45,670 bases of DNA, taken from Chitinispirillaceae bacterium (GTDB lineage: Bacteria > Fibrobacterota > Chitinivibrionia > Chitinivibrionales > Chitinispirillaceae). The notes beneath the pieces were generated by a model. It did not search any database. It saw only the letters and a program-made list of their open reading frames with translations, and was not told the origin of the DNA. Numbering within the stretch: position 1 is the stretch's first letter; each line of letters opens with the position of its first letter. The stretch spans positions 1 to 45,670 of the forward strand of contig JAFGIN010000105.1 in the NCBI GenBank assembly GCA_016929595.1, in the 5' to 3' direction. The position numbers were made by a program, and so were the translations under genes. Below, one piece after another: positions 25,939-35,203 of the stretch.

Positions 25939-26889
25939 TCAATAAACCACACCCTGTGTTACGCTTGCAAAGTTATATAATCCGTTTTGTACTACATAGC
26001 TTTCATCATGATTAGCACCACTCGTTTGCAATTGTTCAGCGCGATTATAAGAACCGTTCTGACAGATCTCCGCTCTACTGCTTGGCAATATATTATAGCC
26101 CTGGCGTTGAGTTGCCTGATTATATTCACCATTCTGACATATTTTTGCACTATTATTATCTGAGCCATAATTCTGGTCTTGTTGTGCTGAGTTATATTGG
26201 CCATTCTGAAATATCCTGGCCGAGTTATTATAGGAATCTTCCCATTGGTCTTGACTTGCCTCATTATGTCCACCATTCTGACATATTGTTGCACAATTAT
26301 AATCTGATTGTAATTCCTGAGATTGATCTGCAACGTTTTGTTTACCATTCTGGGAGATGTCCTCTCTACTTTCACGGACACCTTCAATCTGGTCCTGACT
26401 CGCACTATTTTGATAACCATTCTGACATATCTTTACAATACTGTTAAGGGTTCCTTTATGTTGTTCCTGCATAGCTTCGTTTTTAATTCCTGTTTGGAAG
26501 ATATCTGACCTGTTATCATAGGAAAAAAAAGTCTGAGATTGTTGTGCCTGATTATACCTGTTTTCCTGTACTATTTTCCCATTATTATTACCACCCCCCT
26601 CCTGGATTTGTATAGCGGTATTGAAACACCCATTTTGCTTTATGTAAGCGTCATTGTGTATCCCTACTTGATCGTCACTATACATCTCATCAACCGTCTG
26701 GTTTTGCTTTGCGCTGTTATAATTTCCTTTTTGAACTATTTCTGCACTATTATACGCTACATTGTTCTGCACTTGTACAGCGGAATCACCGATTCCGCAC
26801 TGTTGTATTTTTGAATAATTATTTCCTGCTTCAAAGGCTGTTGAAGAAGCAACCAGTAATGAGATGCTAATTCCATGTAAAAATTTCAT
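25939..26889 (-). CDS. csgA: Major curlin-like amyloid subunit with about 12 repeats
   Basis: The protein has 316 residues from the ATG at 26889 with GGAAAGGA 6 bases upstream. A signal peptide ends SSTAFEAG. Nearly the whole mature chain is 12 repeats of 23-25 residues with the pattern xIxQNGxxNxAxQxQ, e.g. RIFQNGQYNSAQQDQ and KICQNGEYNQATQRQ. That is the curlin (CsgA) strand-loop-strand pattern of amyloid beta-solenoids. E. coli CsgA has 5 repeats and no Cys; here Cys recurs at the same repeat position in four repeats (ICQNG), and nearby in three more. It is secreted through CsgG and forms extracellular fibres. It is transcribed away from the C1 protease gene and precedes the CsgB-like gene. 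Confidence 0.93.
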   Translation of the reverse strand: MKFLHGISISLLVASSTAFEAGNNYSKIQQCGIGDSAVQVQNNVAYNSAEIVQKGNYNSAKQNQTVDEMYSDDQVGIHNDAYIKQNGCFNTAIQIQEGGGNNNGKIVQENRYNQAQQSQTFFSYDNRSDIFQTGIKNEAMQEQHKGTLNSIVKICQNGYQNSASQDQIEGVRESREDISQNGKQNVADQSQELQSDYNCATICQNGGHNEASQDQWEDSYNNSARIFQNGQYNSAQQDQNYGSDNNSAKICQNGEYNQATQRQGYNILPSSRAEICQNGSYNRAEQLQTSGANHDESYVVQNGLYNFASVTQGVVY

Positions 26890-27286
26890 CCTAAGTCCTT
26901 TCCACACATCAGTTAGCTTATGAATCTATAAATTAAGAATTGCTGAGCGGTAATTCAGCTGAAATGTCTTTTTCCAGTTTTCCAGTTTTCCTGCTTTCAG
27001 TGAGCAAAGCAACGATATACCAGGGTTCCATGTTTCTTTGATAACATCCAGATTCAAATGCAATATCACAGCCAAATAGCCGAAAGGCCTTAGATTTAAA
27101 CGTTTTATATATATTTTGTTTATTTTTTAAACGCTAAACTTTTTTCGCTCAAAAATATCTTTTCTGCAGTATTTTTTCTTAAGGGATTCAAGCGGACATT
27201 TCCGGAGAGTTATTCGGTTACTTTGCGGATTATGAAGTCAAATCGCAAAATTTTTATAAAAACGAAAGTATTCAAAAGGAGTATCC
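26890..27286. other. Divergent promoter region between csgA and the C1 protease gene
   Basis: 397 bases without a gene. It is AT-rich around 27100-27135 (ATATATATTTTG). It should hold two outward promoters. The ribosome site AAAAGGAG lies just before the ATG at 27287. Confidence 0.55.
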
Positions 27287-28912
27287 ATGAATACATTTCC
27301 AACTCTTACACTATGCATTATTGGCTTGCTAACCACTGCACTGACAGCAGATCAGGTCAGAAAACCGGTTCTGGACTCAAATGGTAAGGAAACCGGCAGT
27401 TACAATATCAATCCCAATCCTGATGGAGAACCATGGCTGGTCACTCCGATGGAAATAACTCCTGAGGTTCAGCAACACCTGGATGCCATTCCCGAATGGG
27501 AACCCCGGAAAGCTCTTTCAAAATCCAGAGCCTCCTCACTTCCCCGTTCAGTCAACCATCTCAAGGAACCTGAATTCAGGCCGGTTTTTTCTCAGAGAGG
27601 GGGCAGTTGCTCCGCAGCAAGCGGAACCGGGTATGTATACACATGGGAAGCCAACATTTTGACAGGTGCATCAGGTCAGTCAAATCGATGCATGTATTCA
27701 TTCGGATACAACTTTCTCAATGGCGGCAACTCAGAAAATGGCATCTGGTGGTATGATGCATGGAATATCATGAAATACACCGGATGTGTCCGCGAGGCCG
27801 ACTGGCCCTCACCATTGGGACGTGAAAACAGTACAGAATGGGCGAATACCTATGAAGCTTATCACAATGCCAATTTTGACCGTTGTTCGACCTATTATAA
27901 AATCAGTAAACCAGGGACTGCCGAGAACCTTATTAAAGTGAAACAATGGATATACGACCACGGAAGAGGTGATCCCAAGGGCGGCTGCGTTCAGCTCAAT
28001 GCCGGAGTGGAATTCAAAGAAAAAACGATTCCGCAGGGAAGCGCTGAAGCCGGCAGCAAAATAGCAACTGTCTATGATGGACCAAACACCATTCATGCAA
28101 TGATGCTTGCAGGGTACAACGATGACGTTTATCTCGATGAGAACAAAAAAGGCGCATTTCTACTTGTTAACAGCTACGGGAAATCATTTGGTACCAATGG
28201 TACTATGTGGATCCCCTATAACAAATTTACCTCTGAAACAGAGGTCTACCTACTTGAAGTGGTAAAGCATACTCCCCGTCTTGAATTCAAGATCGAACTG
28301 CAGAGCTACGGTAAAACCAGTGGCAGGTTCACTTCGGGATTTTCATCGGATTTAGCTGCACCTGCACCCAGAGACACACAAAACTACGGGAATGCTTTTC
28401 GGGGTAACACCGGAAAGTTTACAGGAGAAGTTGGAATAGATTGCACGAAATTCTGGAATGCTTTTTCGAAAAACAATCTCAACGGCAAATTTTTTCTAAA
28501 ATCGAAGGGAACGGGCACCATAAAATCTCTTTCGCTGATGATGTATGACTCAACCGGCAAAAAGCTCATTAAAGAGATCAAGTGTCCGCAGACAGGTACC
28601 GCGCTCGGAACAACAATGAGTATAACTATCGAGAATGCAGTGGCTGTTCACGGATGGTCAGTAAAGCAACAGGCACCTCAATCAATCGCACTGCGCAGGA
28701 TACCTGCTGGTGGTTACCTGTTATTCGTTCCGTTTGATATTGACTCAAAAGTGTCGATTAAAGACATTCAGGGGCGTGAAGAGAAGACTTGCAGTCACAG
28801 AGGTGGCTCCTTGTATTCACTACCTCAGCTTATCAGTCCAGGAATCAAAATTGTTACCGTTAGAACAAAAGGTACTTTTCATTCAGCAATGGTAATTGTT
28901 TACAGACAGTAA
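27287..28912 (+). CDS. Papain-like (C1) cysteine protease, secreted
   Basis: The protein has 541 residues, with AAAAGGAG before the ATG. A signal peptide (TLCIIGLLTTALTA) precedes a propeptide-like stretch. The catalytic Cys108 is in SQRGGSCSAASGTGYVYTWE (compare QGxCGSCWA), His270 is in IHAMMLAGYND, and Asn295 is in LLVNSYGKSFGTNGTMWIP. These are the C1A catalytic residues in order. About 220 residues with no clear family follow, and the C-terminus (YLLFVPFDIDSKVSIKDIQGREEK) is the sorting-like tail. It is likely an exported protease. It converges on the GH2 gene, whose stop lies 17 bases away. Confidence 0.88.
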   Translation: MNTFPTLTLCIIGLLTTALTADQVRKPVLDSNGKETGSYNINPNPDGEPWLVTPMEITPEVQQHLDAIPEWEPRKALSKSRASSLPRSVNHLKEPEFRPVFSQRGGSCSAASGTGYVYTWEANILTGASGQSNRCMYSFGYNFLNGGNSENGIWWYDAWNIMKYTGCVREADWPSPLGRENSTEWANTYEAYHNANFDRCSTYYKISKPGTAENLIKVKQWIYDHGRGDPKGGCVQLNAGVEFKEKTIPQGSAEAGSKIATVYDGPNTIHAMMLAGYNDDVYLDENKKGAFLLVNSYGKSFGTNGTMWIPYNKFTSETEVYLLEVVKHTPRLEFKIELQSYGKTSGRFTSGFSSDLAAPAPRDTQNYGNAFRGNTGKFTGEVGIDCTKFWNAFSKNNLNGKFFLKSKGTGTIKSLSLMMYDSTGKKLIKEIKCPQTGTALGTTMSITIENAVAVHGWSVKQQAPQSIALRRIPAGGYLLFVPFDIDSKVSIKDIQGREEKTCSHRGGSLYSLPQLISPGIKIVTVRTKGTFHSAMVIVYRQ

Positions 28913-28928
28913 CTAACCTGAACAACTG

Positions 28929-31550
28929 TTACTCAACTGAAACTGCATCTGAGGACTCAAGTTTTAAAATTCTTACACTGCAGGACACAGTTCTTTTACT
29001 CTGAAGAAACACCCTGCAGTTCTTTACCGTTCCATTAAAAAGCATCCGACCTTTTAAATCATAAACCTTGACTAAATCATCACCGTTACTTTTTTGAAGC
29101 ACTGAAGGGTTATTAAATATCAAACGTCTGAAAGTTTTTACAGGATGAGCGACTGCCGCCGGGCAAACGCCAACCGGCCGCACACCAACCGCACCTTCTT
29201 CTGCAACACTGATAGTTGCATTACCTGATACCCCGGCAGCACTTGCATGACAGGTTATAACCCCGGTGCCGCTTGATCTTGTCCTTACATAAAAAGCAAA
29301 CTGGCCACCCTCCAGAGCACTCTTTTCTTCACCAATAAAATCCCCTGCTCCTGAAGCGCTCATGGTTACCGAATCGGCCCGATGGTGCAACACCTGACCG
29401 AACGAATCAACAAGCGATACTACGACACGCGTCATGTCTCCACCCGTAAAGATTGTGGTGGTATCTGGAACCACTGCTACACTTTCAGGCGGTCCGGGAG
29501 TTCTTACAGTGTGAGTCACAGCCTCTGTCCCATCGATATACCCGACCGCTCGCAATTCACCTGGAGAAAAGGTCGTCGACCACGAAAATGGAGGATGCGG
29601 CAGGCTCGTGTAAAGATTTCCTGCAACCTTCTTTCCCAGCGTTTTTTCATCCTTGAAAAGCTCCACTTCCTGGCAATTACTCACCACAAGTATAGTTGTC
29701 GGAGATTCTTCAGTCCAGAAATTGCAAATTCGCACCATCGGTCCGTAAAGTATCGGATCCCTCTGTGACTGATAAAACCAACCGGCAAGTTTTGGAAGAC
29801 GAAAGACACTCGCGACTCCATGAGGTGAAATATACGAATTTTTCCCTCGACCGGTTTCATTTGTTGTTGCCATTGCATGACTGGACGCATAATCAAACGC
29901 GCACCACCCGAGCAATCCGCCCCAGATTGACGTCTTATAGCTGTCATTGTGTCCTTTTGCATGACCATATCGTGAATCAGTAATCTGACCAATTTGAATT
30001 TTATCAATATCCCAGGAATGTGATTGCGGGTTTAGATTATGTCCACACCATTCGGTAGTAATTGTCGGCATATTATCCGGATTTGTGTTGGGGTCAACAA
30101 AATTCTGTGTCCATATATCTTCAAGAAAACTCGTTCGCGGATTGCTGTTACTTTTCCGCACCCCACAGGTCAAACGTGTAGGATCGTAGGCACGGGCAGT
30201 ATCATTTGTCATTTTATAAAATACATTGTCATCTGCCGACTCATTAATCCTTACTCCCCAAGTAAGGATACAGGGGTGGTTACGATCGCGAATAACCATA
30301 TCTTTTACGTTCTGTACCGAAAGCTTTTTCCAGGCATCATTACCGATATAGTTCCACCCCGGAATTTCTTCAAGTACCAGAAGTCCAATTTCATCACATC
30401 TGTCGAGAAAATCCGGTGCCTGGGGATAGTGTGACGTTCTGACAATATTGCAGCCAAGATCATATTTCAGAATATCAGCATCCTTTCGCTGAAGTCGCTT
30501 TGATGCTGCACGACCTATAAATGGGAAAGTTTCATGCCTATCAAGACCTCGCAATTTAACAGGCATCCCGTTCAGATAACACTTACCATCTGTTTTATCC
30601 AGTGTAAGAGATCTTACCCCTATTCTTGTCACATGATCATCAGTTACAGCATCCTGCTCAATAATCTGTGTTTGAACAATATATAATGCAGGACGATCGA
30701 TACTCCATAGTTTCGGACTGGGAATTGCGCCCGTTTTAAGAGTACAGAGCTGATTTCCATTTGCCGGAATCTCCTTCGTTGATGAAGCGGTCGCAACTCT
30801 CGATGTCCCGTCAAAAATGCCAGTAATGATTTTACAGTTCCTTGCTGCAGCACCAGTATTATTTACCCGTAGGATCACCATCACCGTTGGTGAGACAGGA
30901 ACATTCTTTTCAGGATTTTTAATGTGAGCAAAAACCCATTCGATATAGAGCGGGTCGACAACTTTCAGATTAACATGACGAACGATTCCTCCAAATATCA
31001 TATAATCCATCGATCCACCTTCAGGTGGAACCGATGATTGCTTTTTTGAATCTACCTGTACTGCGATGACATTATCCTGCCCGATCTTTGCGTTTGAGGT
31101 AATATCTAACGTAAATGGCAGATACCCCCCGCGATGTTCACCTGCTTTCGTGCCATTTACATATACTACAGCATTGATTGAAACTGCTTCGAACTCAATG
31201 AGAATTCTCTTTCCAGACCACTCTTGTGGTGCCACGAAATGTCTTCGATACCATGATACAAAACGAAATGCGGATTCTGATTGATATGCATGTTTAGTAA
31301 TTGTATTTGCATGAGGAACACATACGGATCTGAACTTACTCTCATCAGCGGTCTCTGTTGAAAATGACTGGTTATCTGACGCGATGTAAAGCCATCCGGT
31401 ATCGAGACTGATTGTGCTGCGTATATCGCACTCGGCACTCTTTACGCACATAGCCATCAGTACTGCAAAAAATGACAAACTCGCGATTTTTCCCAAACCG
31501 CTAACCTTATTCTTTTGTCGCTGTATTCTCACTGCATTAACTTTCACCAT
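28929..31550 (-). CDS. GH2 glycoside hydrolase (beta-galactosidase-like), secreted
   Basis: The protein has 873 residues, GGGAG before the ATG at 31550. A long signal peptide ends CVKSAEC. The GH2 modules follow: sugar-binding domain (VVYVNGTKAGEHRGGYLPF), Ig-like domain, then the TIM barrel with RGLDRHETFPFIG, IVRTSHYPQAPDFLDRCDEIG, acid/base Glu437 in WGVRINES and nucleophile Glu500 in TITTEWCGH. Bacterial Ig-like domain and the sorting-like tail (VKVYDLKGRMLFNGTV) end the protein. It lies 15 bases behind the PL9 gene, so it likely finishes galactosides released from pectin side chains. Beta-galactosidase versus beta-glucuronidase cannot be settled here. Confidence 0.9.
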   Translation of the reverse strand: MVKVNAVRIQRQKNKVSGLGKIASLSFFAVLMAMCVKSAECDIRSTISLDTGWLYIASDNQSFSTETADESKFRSVCVPHANTITKHAYQSESAFRFVSWYRRHFVAPQEWSGKRILIEFEAVSINAVVYVNGTKAGEHRGGYLPFTLDITSNAKIGQDNVIAVQVDSKKQSSVPPEGGSMDYMIFGGIVRHVNLKVVDPLYIEWVFAHIKNPEKNVPVSPTVMVILRVNNTGAAARNCKIITGIFDGTSRVATASSTKEIPANGNQLCTLKTGAIPSPKLWSIDRPALYIVQTQIIEQDAVTDDHVTRIGVRSLTLDKTDGKCYLNGMPVKLRGLDRHETFPFIGRAASKRLQRKDADILKYDLGCNIVRTSHYPQAPDFLDRCDEIGLLVLEEIPGWNYIGNDAWKKLSVQNVKDMVIRDRNHPCILTWGVRINESADDNVFYKMTNDTARAYDPTRLTCGVRKSNSNPRTSFLEDIWTQNFVDPNTNPDNMPTITTEWCGHNLNPQSHSWDIDKIQIGQITDSRYGHAKGHNDSYKTSIWGGLLGWCAFDYASSHAMATTNETGRGKNSYISPHGVASVFRLPKLAGWFYQSQRDPILYGPMVRICNFWTEESPTTILVVSNCQEVELFKDEKTLGKKVAGNLYTSLPHPPFSWSTTFSPGELRAVGYIDGTEAVTHTVRTPGPPESVAVVPDTTTIFTGGDMTRVVVSLVDSFGQVLHHRADSVTMSASGAGDFIGEEKSALEGGQFAFYVRTRSSGTGVITCHASAAGVSGNATISVAEEGAVGVRPVGVCPAAVAHPVKTFRRLIFNNPSVLQKSNGDDLVKVYDLKGRMLFNGTVKNCRVFLQSKRTVSCSVRILKLESSDAVSVE

Positions 31551-31565
31551 TTTTCTCCCAAAATA

Positions 31566-33089
31566 TTAGTTTCGCACCTGATCTAATTGCTTGAAAGTTA
31601 GCTTTAAGAGCAGTTTCTGGCTACCAGACACACTGCTTCTTCGAATGATTACGCCTCTACCCTGCTGAACGTGCTGTGATGTCATCTCTCTACCGGTAAG
31701 ATCAAAATAGCGGAATGTAAAATCATTAAATTTGTTAACTTGTGCAGATGCCCCGATAAAACTCGGTGATACCGGAGACCTTTTATCAACAGCCGTTACC
31801 AATCCCGATTCATACGCCCCCAGATCAGGTGCTGCTCCGGCATGCGGTATACCGACTTCAGTTCCTTTGTCAATCATTTTGCTGCTGGTACTTAGTTTCA
31901 TGAATGGAATGCCGGGTAAACTGCCATCCGCACTTCTCGACCCCTTCCATCCTTCATCCTTGACACTTTCAAAATCTCCATCAGCCGGAACGATTTTAAG
32001 ATCCCAGGTATTAAATTTCATGTCTGAAGCGCCCGGGTTTCTGATTTTTTCGGGAAATGCAATGTTGTTCCTCAAAACATGAACTAAACTGCCTGACAGG
32101 ACCTCATCTGACAACATATCATATTGATGTCCGTTTTTGAAAGAGGTATTGTTATACCAGTTGCTTCCACCCGGTGAGTGATTTGCATAAAACCCCTGAT
32201 TTTTATTTCCCCAGGAGACGCAATTTCTTATAGTATGGCGCACTTTAGCTGAAAATGTATTACCCATTTTAAAACCGCTTCCGTTCTGACCGTTTCCGGT
32301 ACCGCTATTTATATAACCGTTACCGAAAGCCCAGCAGTTTTCAACGATACAGGGGTACTGCTGCTTAAAAAAATCATAGCCATCATCAGAATTCCACCAT
32401 GCGCGACACCCTCTTAAAACAATTGTGTCACCTTTGGTCTGATAGTGTATACCAAACCCATCACCGTCCTCCCCCCTTTTCGCTACATCATAGTTATCAT
32501 GGGCATCACAATTAAGAATCAGCAGATCTCCTTCACCATTGGCAATTGAGAGTCCCGGTCCCTGATTGTGGTGAAGATCCAGCTTTTCAAAAATATTATG
32601 TGTACAGGGATTGCACCAGATTCCATTATTTGCACCCGTCGGGGCCATGACATTACATATTTCAATCCCTCTGAAATGAAGCCACTGTCCCTGCACCCGT
32701 ATACCAGCACCAATTCCTGATCCAAGTTTCAAATCTGAAAAATCAAGTATAGGGAGTTCATCTTTGTATGCAAAGTAACAGATTCTCTGTTTATCTGATT
32801 TGCCGCTTTTTGTAATCGAAATACCAATGAGCGATGAAGCACCGGTTTTGATCTTGTAAGTCCCGCCGCGAAGAAAAACTGTATCTCCTGCACCAGCTTT
32901 ATCATGCCCCTTCTGCATTGATGCCAGCGGTTTATCGATTGTTCCCGGATTGGCATCATTGCCATCAGGAGCAACAAAATAGGTCGCAGCGCCTGCACTG
33001 GAAGGCAGTAGTGTACACGTTAACAGCAATAAAAAGTGTACGAACGAATTTTTTCTTGTTTTATTAGCTAATACTTTTCTCAGAATCAT
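31566..33089 (-). CDS. PL9-like pectate lyase, secreted, with sorting-like tail
   Basis: The protein has 507 residues, AGAGGAT before the ATG at 33089. A signal peptide ends SSAGAATYFVAPDG. The right-handed parallel beta-helix domain follows. PL9 features: GEDGDGFG (Asp208, Asp210), CRAWWNSDDGYDFF (Asp235, Asp236, Asp239, calcium ligands) and NGSGFKMG with Lys274, at the position of the catalytic Lys of Pel9A. The C-terminus (FTFRYFDLTGREMTSQHV) is a sorting-like domain. It is probably exported and cleaves pectin or rhamnogalacturonan by beta-elimination. It is first in an operon with the GH2 gene. Confidence 0.85.
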   Translation of the reverse strand: MILRKVLANKTRKNSFVHFLLLLTCTLLPSSAGAATYFVAPDGNDANPGTIDKPLASMQKGHDKAGAGDTVFLRGGTYKIKTGASSLIGISITKSGKSDKQRICYFAYKDELPILDFSDLKLGSGIGAGIRVQGQWLHFRGIEICNVMAPTGANNGIWCNPCTHNIFEKLDLHHNQGPGLSIANGEGDLLILNCDAHDNYDVAKRGEDGDGFGIHYQTKGDTIVLRGCRAWWNSDDGYDFFKQQYPCIVENCWAFGNGYINSGTGNGQNGSGFKMGNTFSAKVRHTIRNCVSWGNKNQGFYANHSPGGSNWYNNTSFKNGHQYDMLSDEVLSGSLVHVLRNNIAFPEKIRNPGASDMKFNTWDLKIVPADGDFESVKDEGWKGSRSADGSLPGIPFMKLSTSSKMIDKGTEVGIPHAGAAPDLGAYESGLVTAVDKRSPVSPSFIGASAQVNKFNDFTFRYFDLTGREMTSQHVQQGRGVIIRRSSVSGSQKLLLKLTFKQLDQVRN

Positions 33090-33186
33090 ACGATCCTCTT
33101 TTTTTGATGCTTCAGGAATTTTTAAGTTAACACTTTCTATAATATAGCTACTTTTTGCGCATTTCGGAGAGTTAAGAATTTTCTAT

Positions 33187-33208
33187 GCTACTTCTCAGGA
33201 GTCAGAAT
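33187..33208 (+). repeat. Dispersed CTCAGGAG repeat, copy 3
   Basis: GCTACTTCTCAGGAG followed by TCAGAAT, 20 of 22 identical to the copy at 8686-8707. CCAGAATTC follows, which extends the repeat as a possible tail. Confidence 0.6.
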
Positions 33209-33324
33209 CCAGAATTCATCCCCGAACTCGGGACACCTCCTGAATTCCGGATACCGGCAGTAGCGACTTTTCTATTCAAATTTCTCCAATTCGAACCCGG
33301 GTCCCCATGCCTTCACAGATCGGT

Positions 33325-33579
33325 TTATCGTATGCCGTTGATTATCCAGTGTTTCATCTGCTTCCGGTTACCATCAGACATATTGACAATATATATGTTT
33401 CCAGCCCGCGCATTGAAGCGGCCGTCAGTACCATTTTTCAGACCCGATGCGATTATTCTTCCCTTAATATCAACTATTGAGAATCTGCCGGAAACCACGC
33501 TGGTACCACTGTGCAGAATTCCATTTTTATCCATCCACACAGGGTTACCGGAGTGTAAATTTGCGATAGTTGTTTGCAA
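33325..33579 (-). pseudogene. Orphan C-terminal sorting-like domain, second copy
   Basis: A minus-strand frame of 84 codons that can only start with TTG. It reads GRFSIVDIKGRIIASGLKNG, then FNARAGNIYIVNMSDGNRKQ and HWIING, the same domain as the tails of the GH2, PL9 and GH53 proteins. Upstream in frame is an uninterrupted Phe/Leu-rich stretch (FLLFFIFLPGG) that looks like a signal peptide but has no start codon. It could be an internally deleted secreted gene with only its ends left. Confidence 0.6.
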
Positions 33580-33805
33580 TACCAGCCCTCCAGGAAGAAA
33601 AATAAAGAATAATAAAAACGAAAAAATCGCCGCCCGAAGAAAAAAGACAATAGGAAAGGAGAAGAAAGAAGAAAAAAAAATTTTAAAAAAAGAGAAAAAA
33701 TTATTTGTTTAAAGACGGAAATAGTATATTACAGCTTAAACCTTTAAGCTTTCCAAAAAATCGATTCACAAATTGTACAATAAAATACATGAAAGAGGTA
33801 TTTGT

Positions 33806-34009
33806 ATGAACTGTACTAATCACAAAGATCGGCCAGCTGTATTCAGCATTACAGCAAAAGATGGGAGCACTACATATATGTGCTCAGAATGTCGCGCCAA
33901 ATACAAAAGAAAAATCTTTTGGAAAAACACCTTTTATATGGTAACGGCTTTAATCCTTTTCTGGATTCTATTCTCAATAATTAAAATACCAGATATTTTA
34001 AAATTCTAA
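33806..34009 (+). CDS. Small zinc-ribbon membrane protein
   Basis: The protein has 67 residues from the ATG at 33806, with AAAGAGG 7 bases upstream (a TTG at 33773 lacks a site). Residues 1-35 have MNCTNHKDRPAVFSI and MCSECRAKY, a likely zinc-binding Cys/His set. A single hydrophobic segment follows (FYMVTALILFWILFSIIKI). It probably sits in the inner membrane with the zinc part in the cytoplasm. It lies 48 bases before the Hcp-like gene. Function unknown. Confidence 0.6.
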   Translation: MNCTNHKDRPAVFSITAKDGSTTYMCSECRAKYKRKIFWKNTFYMVTALILFWILFSIIKIPDILKF

Positions 34010-34057
34010 AGAGGTTAAAAAGCAATTGTAAATTAGTAAATTACAGGGTTTATTCAA

Positions 34058-35203
34058 ATGCCTTATCCAGCTTACGCCCGTTTCAAATACAAGGGAAATG
34101 TTTTCAGTTCACCACTTTCTTTATGCGGTGAGGATAACCTTTTCGAGATTCTCGAATATGAACATGCTATCGGCGGCAAACATGATACTGGCTACCTGTT
34201 TTCATATAAATGGGATGTATTTCATACGCCTGTCCGCTTTGTAATGAATGTACATGACATTCTACCAGATATGTACAAATTGCACGCAGAATGTTCCAGG
34301 AATTTTTTTGAAGAGGTAGAGATTTTCTGGTTACATTATGATCCGGCAAAATCGAAAGACGAAATATATTTCAAGCATACACTTTATCCTGTTAAGGTCT
34401 GTAAAGTAAGACAATGCTATCCAAATGTGAAATCTCCGGAGTTTGAACATCTTGGTCATCTTGTCGAAATTGAACTGCGTTACCGCTTTATAACAGCACT
34501 TTTTATTAAAGGATATCTGGAAAGCGGTAAACATGAATGGCAACTGTTTCTTACCGAACTTTCCACTGTAACCTACCGCCTTGATGATGCAGCACGAGAA
34601 AAACTACTCACCTGCCCAACTGATGCCGATGGTATCGATGAATTTGTTGAAAAGTATAAAGATGACACAAAAAATATACGTTTAACCAATCCATGCTGGG
34701 CACATACCGATACAAAAAAACAAGAGGACACGCCTGAATACGCTGCAGAAGGTGATACTGTTAAATTAACGGTTGATATAAATGGTATGCAGGAAGGTGA
34801 AGCGGTCAATTTTAAAATTTTAGACAAGAATTCCAAAGATCAGCAATGTATCGGTTTTGTAAAAAGCACCCATTCCGGTGGAAAAAGTACTGCTGAATGG
34901 ATTGTTGATTTAGGTACAGTTGAAAATAAGGATGATTTCGCTATTGCATTTAACGCTGAGGGGCACACTGTTTTATCATCAGATTGTAATATTCCTATTA
35001 ACAATAATGAACTCTGGGCACTTATTGTTAGTGACGATGATACTCCTGCTCATGGCGCAAATTTTCTGGTTTTTAAAAACAGTTCTGCAGAACTCGAAAT
35101 AGTGATGAATAATAAAGCTGATAAAGATGGACAAGTTTGTCTTCCTTTTACAAATATAGCTGCTCATAATATTGTTTTTATTGGTGGAGATGTAGATGGC
35201 TGA
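34058..35203 (+). CDS. Hcp-like (TssD) protein with C-terminal Ig-like domain
   Basis: The protein has 381 residues, with no signal peptide. The first about 165 residues fit the Hcp tube-protein plan: YARFKYKGNVFSS, then FVMNVHDILPDMYKLHAECS, EEVEIFWLHYDP, EIYFKHTLYPVKVCKVRQC and VEIELRYRFI (compare D..TP.L..ACSSG, AKLTIRK, YLIITLKEVLVSS, VTLNFAQV). From about 215 the shared NPCWAH plus Ig-like module (EGDTVKLTVDINGMQEGEAV, EWIV, CNIPI) follows; it is homologous to the tail of the 3309-4055 protein. A further about 65 residues end it. Its last 8 bases overlap the next gene, so they are coupled. A tube-linked carrier of the next protein is inferred; homology to Hcp is not proven. Confidence 0.6.
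   Translation: MPYPAYARFKYKGNVFSSPLSLCGEDNLFEILEYEHAIGGKHDTGYLFSYKWDVFHTPVRFVMNVHDILPDMYKLHAECSRNFFEEVEIFWLHYDPAKSKDEIYFKHTLYPVKVCKVRQCYPNVKSPEFEHLGHLVEIELRYRFITALFIKGYLESGKHEWQLFLTELSTVTYRLDDAAREKLLTCPTDADGIDEFVEKYKDDTKNIRLTNPCWAHTDTKKQEDTPEYAAEGDTVKLTVDINGMQEGEAVNFKILDKNSKDQQCIGFVKSTHSGGKSTAEWIVDLGTVENKDDFAIAFNAEGHTVLSSDCNIPINNNELWALIVSDDDTPAHGANFLVFKNSSAELEIVMNNKADKDGQVCLPFTNIAAHNIVFIGGDVDG

Larger units (their letters stand above)
33090..33805. other. Intergenic region with repeat and orphan domain
   Basis: This holds the PL9 promoter region, a copy of the CTCAGGAG repeat (33187-33208), the orphan sorting-like domain at 33325-33579, and an about 110-base A/G-rich stretch (33590-33705). 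A plus-strand frame across it ends in a Lys-rich low-complexity tail and is not called. Confidence 0.6.

Noticed and set aside
28907-28933. AGTAAC/GTTACT inverted pair as a two-way terminator between the C1 and GH2 genes
   Set aside because: A 6-bp stem with a 14-base loop and no T-run is too weak to call.
33185-33712. Plus-strand ORF of 175 codons ending in a Lys-rich tail
   Set aside because: It lies opposite a recognisable sorting-like domain and ends in an A/G-rich low-complexity stretch; no ribosome site.
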